DNA of 6,658 nt from a bacterium (GTDB taxonomy: Bacteria; BMS3Abin14): assembly GCA_022865845.1 (NCBI GenBank), contig JALHUC010000079.1, positions 1 through 6,658 of the forward strand, given 5' to 3'. The position numbers and the translations under genes are program-made. Positions within the stretch are counted from its first letter, which is position 1. Each line of letters opens with the position of its first letter. Positions 5,591 through 6,658 of the stretch are shown here, in pieces. A model generated the notes under the pieces. It was not told the DNA's origin. It made no database searches and saw nothing but the letters and a program-made list of their open reading frames with translations.

Positions 5591-6526
5591 ATGCGCAAAA
5601 CCGGGAGTATGATTCGAGAAGGGAAGCTGGTCATCCCGGTATTTCTCCTGATGGCCCTGATTCTCTCCTCGTGCTCAATGAAGCGGTATGCCGTCAACAG
5701 GATGGGAGACGCCATGGCGGGCAGCGGCGCCACTTTCGCCAGCGATGACAGCCCGGAGCTGATTCGGGCGGCCACGCCCTTCAGCCTCAAGCTCATGGAG
5801 AGCCTGCTGGAGGAAAGTCCTGAGCACACTGGCCTCCTCCTGGCGGCGGCCAGGGGATTCACCCAGTACGGATTTGCCTTTGCCGAACAGGATGCGGATG
5901 AGGTAGAAAATGTCGATCTTAATCGTGCCATGGAGCTGCGCCGCTATGCCCGTCGCCTCTACCTGCGGGCCAGGGATTACGGCCTGAGGGGACTGGAAAC
6001 ATCCCATAAAGGGATCCGCGCTGAACTCTATCGGGACCCGGAGGGAGCCGTCCAGGAACTTGACACGGAAGATGTGCCGCTCATCTACTGGACGGCTGCT
6101 GCCTGGGGAAAAGCCATTTCCCTTTCCAAGGATAACCCGGATCTGATCGTCGATCTGCCTCAGATGGAAGCGCTCATCTACCGTGCCCTGGAGCTGGATG
6201 AGGCCTTCGATAATGGGGCCATTCATGCATTTATGATCGCCCTGGAGTCGAGCCGAACGGGCAACACTCCCGAAAAACAGGAGAAGGTTCGTCACCATTT
6301 CCGAAGGGCCGTAGAACTCTCCCGCGGAGAGTTGGCTGCGCCGATGGTGTCCATGGCGGAAATCGTTTCGGTGGGCAACCAGGACAGGGAGGAGTTTACC
6401 GATCTCCTGAACAGCGCCCTGGCCATCGATGCCGACGCCATACCGGAGTGGCGGCTGAGCAACCTGGTCATGCAGCGCCGGGCAGCCTGGCTCCTCTCCC
6501 GGATAGACGATCTTTTTCTGGAATAG
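5591..6526 (+). CDS. tatT: TRAP transporter TatT-family (TRAP-associated) lipoprotein
   Basis: A 311-residue protein has a hydrophobic leader and the lipobox LSSC (25-28), so Cys28 is the probable lipidated residue. Ser at +2 favours the outer membrane. The mature part is helical and TPR-like with TatT-family features: LLLAAARGFTQYGFAFAEQDADE (split here as LLLAAARGF at 82-90 and TQYGFAFAEQ at 91-100), AWGKAISLSKDNPDLI at 171-186, RALELDEAFDNGAIHAF at 198-214, HHFRRAVELS at 235-244 and the ending RAAWLLSRIDDLF. In Treponema pallidum, Tp0956 (TatT) is a TPR trimer that partners the TRAP periplasmic binding protein Tp0957 and is thought to deliver hydrophobic ligands. The other TRAP subunits are not in this window. 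ATG 5591 has GGGGG 6-10 bases upstream; a TTG at 5543 is less likely. It starts 69 bp after the barrel gene and is clearly GC-richer than it. Confidence 0.87.
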   Translation: MRKTGSMIREGKLVIPVFLLMALILSSCSMKRYAVNRMGDAMAGSGATFASDDSPELIRAATPFSLKLMESLLEESPEHTGLLLAAARGFTQYGFAFAEQDADEVENVDLNRAMELRRYARRLYLRARDYGLRGLETSHKGIRAELYRDPEGAVQELDTEDVPLIYWTAAAWGKAISLSKDNPDLIVDLPQMEALIYRALELDEAFDNGAIHAFMIALESSRTGNTPEKQEKVRHHFRRAVELSRGELAAPMVSMAEIVSVGNQDREEFTDLLNSALAIDADAIPEWRLSNLVMQRRAAWLLSRIDDLFLE

Positions 6527-6540
6527 GTCTTGATAGGGTC

Positions 6541-6567
6541 GCAAAAAGTCCATTCGTGGCTTTTTGC
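6541..6567. terminator. Stem-loop after tatT, probable (bidirectional) terminator
   Basis: GCAAAAAGTC (6541-6550) pairs with GGCTTTTTGC (6558-6567), ten pairs with one wobble, around CATTCGT. It begins 14 bases after the tatT stop. The A-run and T-run lie inside the stem rather than after it, so termination may be inefficient. The sequence also has the look of a dispersed intergenic repeat. Confidence 0.5.
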
Positions 6568-6580
6568 TCAACGGAAATCG

Positions 6581-6594
6581 AAAAGTGTCATTTT
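6581..6594 (+). repeat. Second copy of the 14-base motif AAAAGTGTCATTTT
   Basis: It is identical to 3922-3935. Here it sits inside a small inverted repeat, CGAAAA (6579-6584) and TTTTCG (6591-6596). The two copies lie at either end of the three-gene block. Confidence 0.5.
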
Positions 6595-6605
6595 CGCTTT
6601 CCTCA

Positions 6606-6640
6606 CAAATCAATGACTAATGTTGCCGGTCATTGATTTG
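6606..6640. repeat. Perfect 12-bp inverted repeat (stem-loop)
   Basis: CAAATCAATGAC (6606-6617) and GTCATTGATTTG (6629-6640) are exact reverse complements around an 11-base loop. It follows the preceding stem-loop by 38 bases and is directly followed by another GC-rich hairpin, suggesting a composite repeat element or a strengthened transcript end. Confidence 0.7.
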
Positions 6641-6642
6641 GG

Positions 6643-6658
6643 CGCCCCACGCGGGGCG
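6643..6658. repeat. GC-rich hairpin cut by the window end
   Basis: CGCCCC (6643-6648) pairs with GGGGCG (6653-6658) around ACGC. The two G bases before the left arm suggest the stem continues beyond the last base. Whether a T-run follows, which would make it a terminator, cannot be seen. Confidence 0.55.

Noticed and set aside
5675..6613. Long (312-codon) open frame on the minus strand over tatT
   Set aside because: It is the antisense shadow of a GC-rich gene. The plus-strand product has a lipobox and TatT-family motifs throughout, while the minus product has no recognisable features.

Overview
The window looks like chromosomal DNA of a Gram-negative bacterium, most likely a Desulfobacterota (former Deltaproteobacteria) relative. 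This is inferred from a MalT-like ATPase regulator with a SARP-type output domain, a TatT lipoprotein, an exported SGNH hydrolase and an outer-membrane barrel, together with repeat-rich intergenic DNA of mixed composition. No sequence search was possible, so the taxonomic call is tentative.

Layout, all genes on the + strand. Bases 1-431 are non-coding: a tandem array of four GTGCAC palindromes (35-64), a perfect 32-base direct repeat in tandem (154-219), a candidate promoter (279-307) and a 12-bp palindrome (341-352). Bases 432-3656 encode a 1074-residue STAND-ATPase regulator with a TPR-like middle and a SARP/OmpR-type winged helix plus BTAD at the C-terminus. Bases 3657-4052 are a large regulatory gap with a 66-bp array of six 11-bp units sharing NGTNA, a short hairpin, a TATAAAT -10-like element and a TGTC-rich repeat. 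Bases 4053-6526 hold three exported or envelope proteins in series: an SGNH/GDSL hydrolase, a small beta-barrel-like outer-membrane protein, and a TatT-family TRAP-associated lipoprotein. A 17-bp stem hairpin separates the first two. Bases 6527-6658 are a run of stem-loops forming a transcript end or a dispersed intergenic repeat.

Working model (inference): the regulator senses an unknown ligand through its ATPase/TPR part and binds the 11-bp-phased array with its winged helix. SARP-family proteins are known to bind heptamers repeated every 11 bp. It would thereby activate the hydrolase-barrel-TatT genes. The hydrolase would release or process an ester-type compound, the barrel would pass it through or sense it at the outer membrane, and TatT would handle it in the periplasm for a TRAP transporter whose other subunits are not in this window. 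The match between output-domain type and operator spacing is the most interesting observation here.
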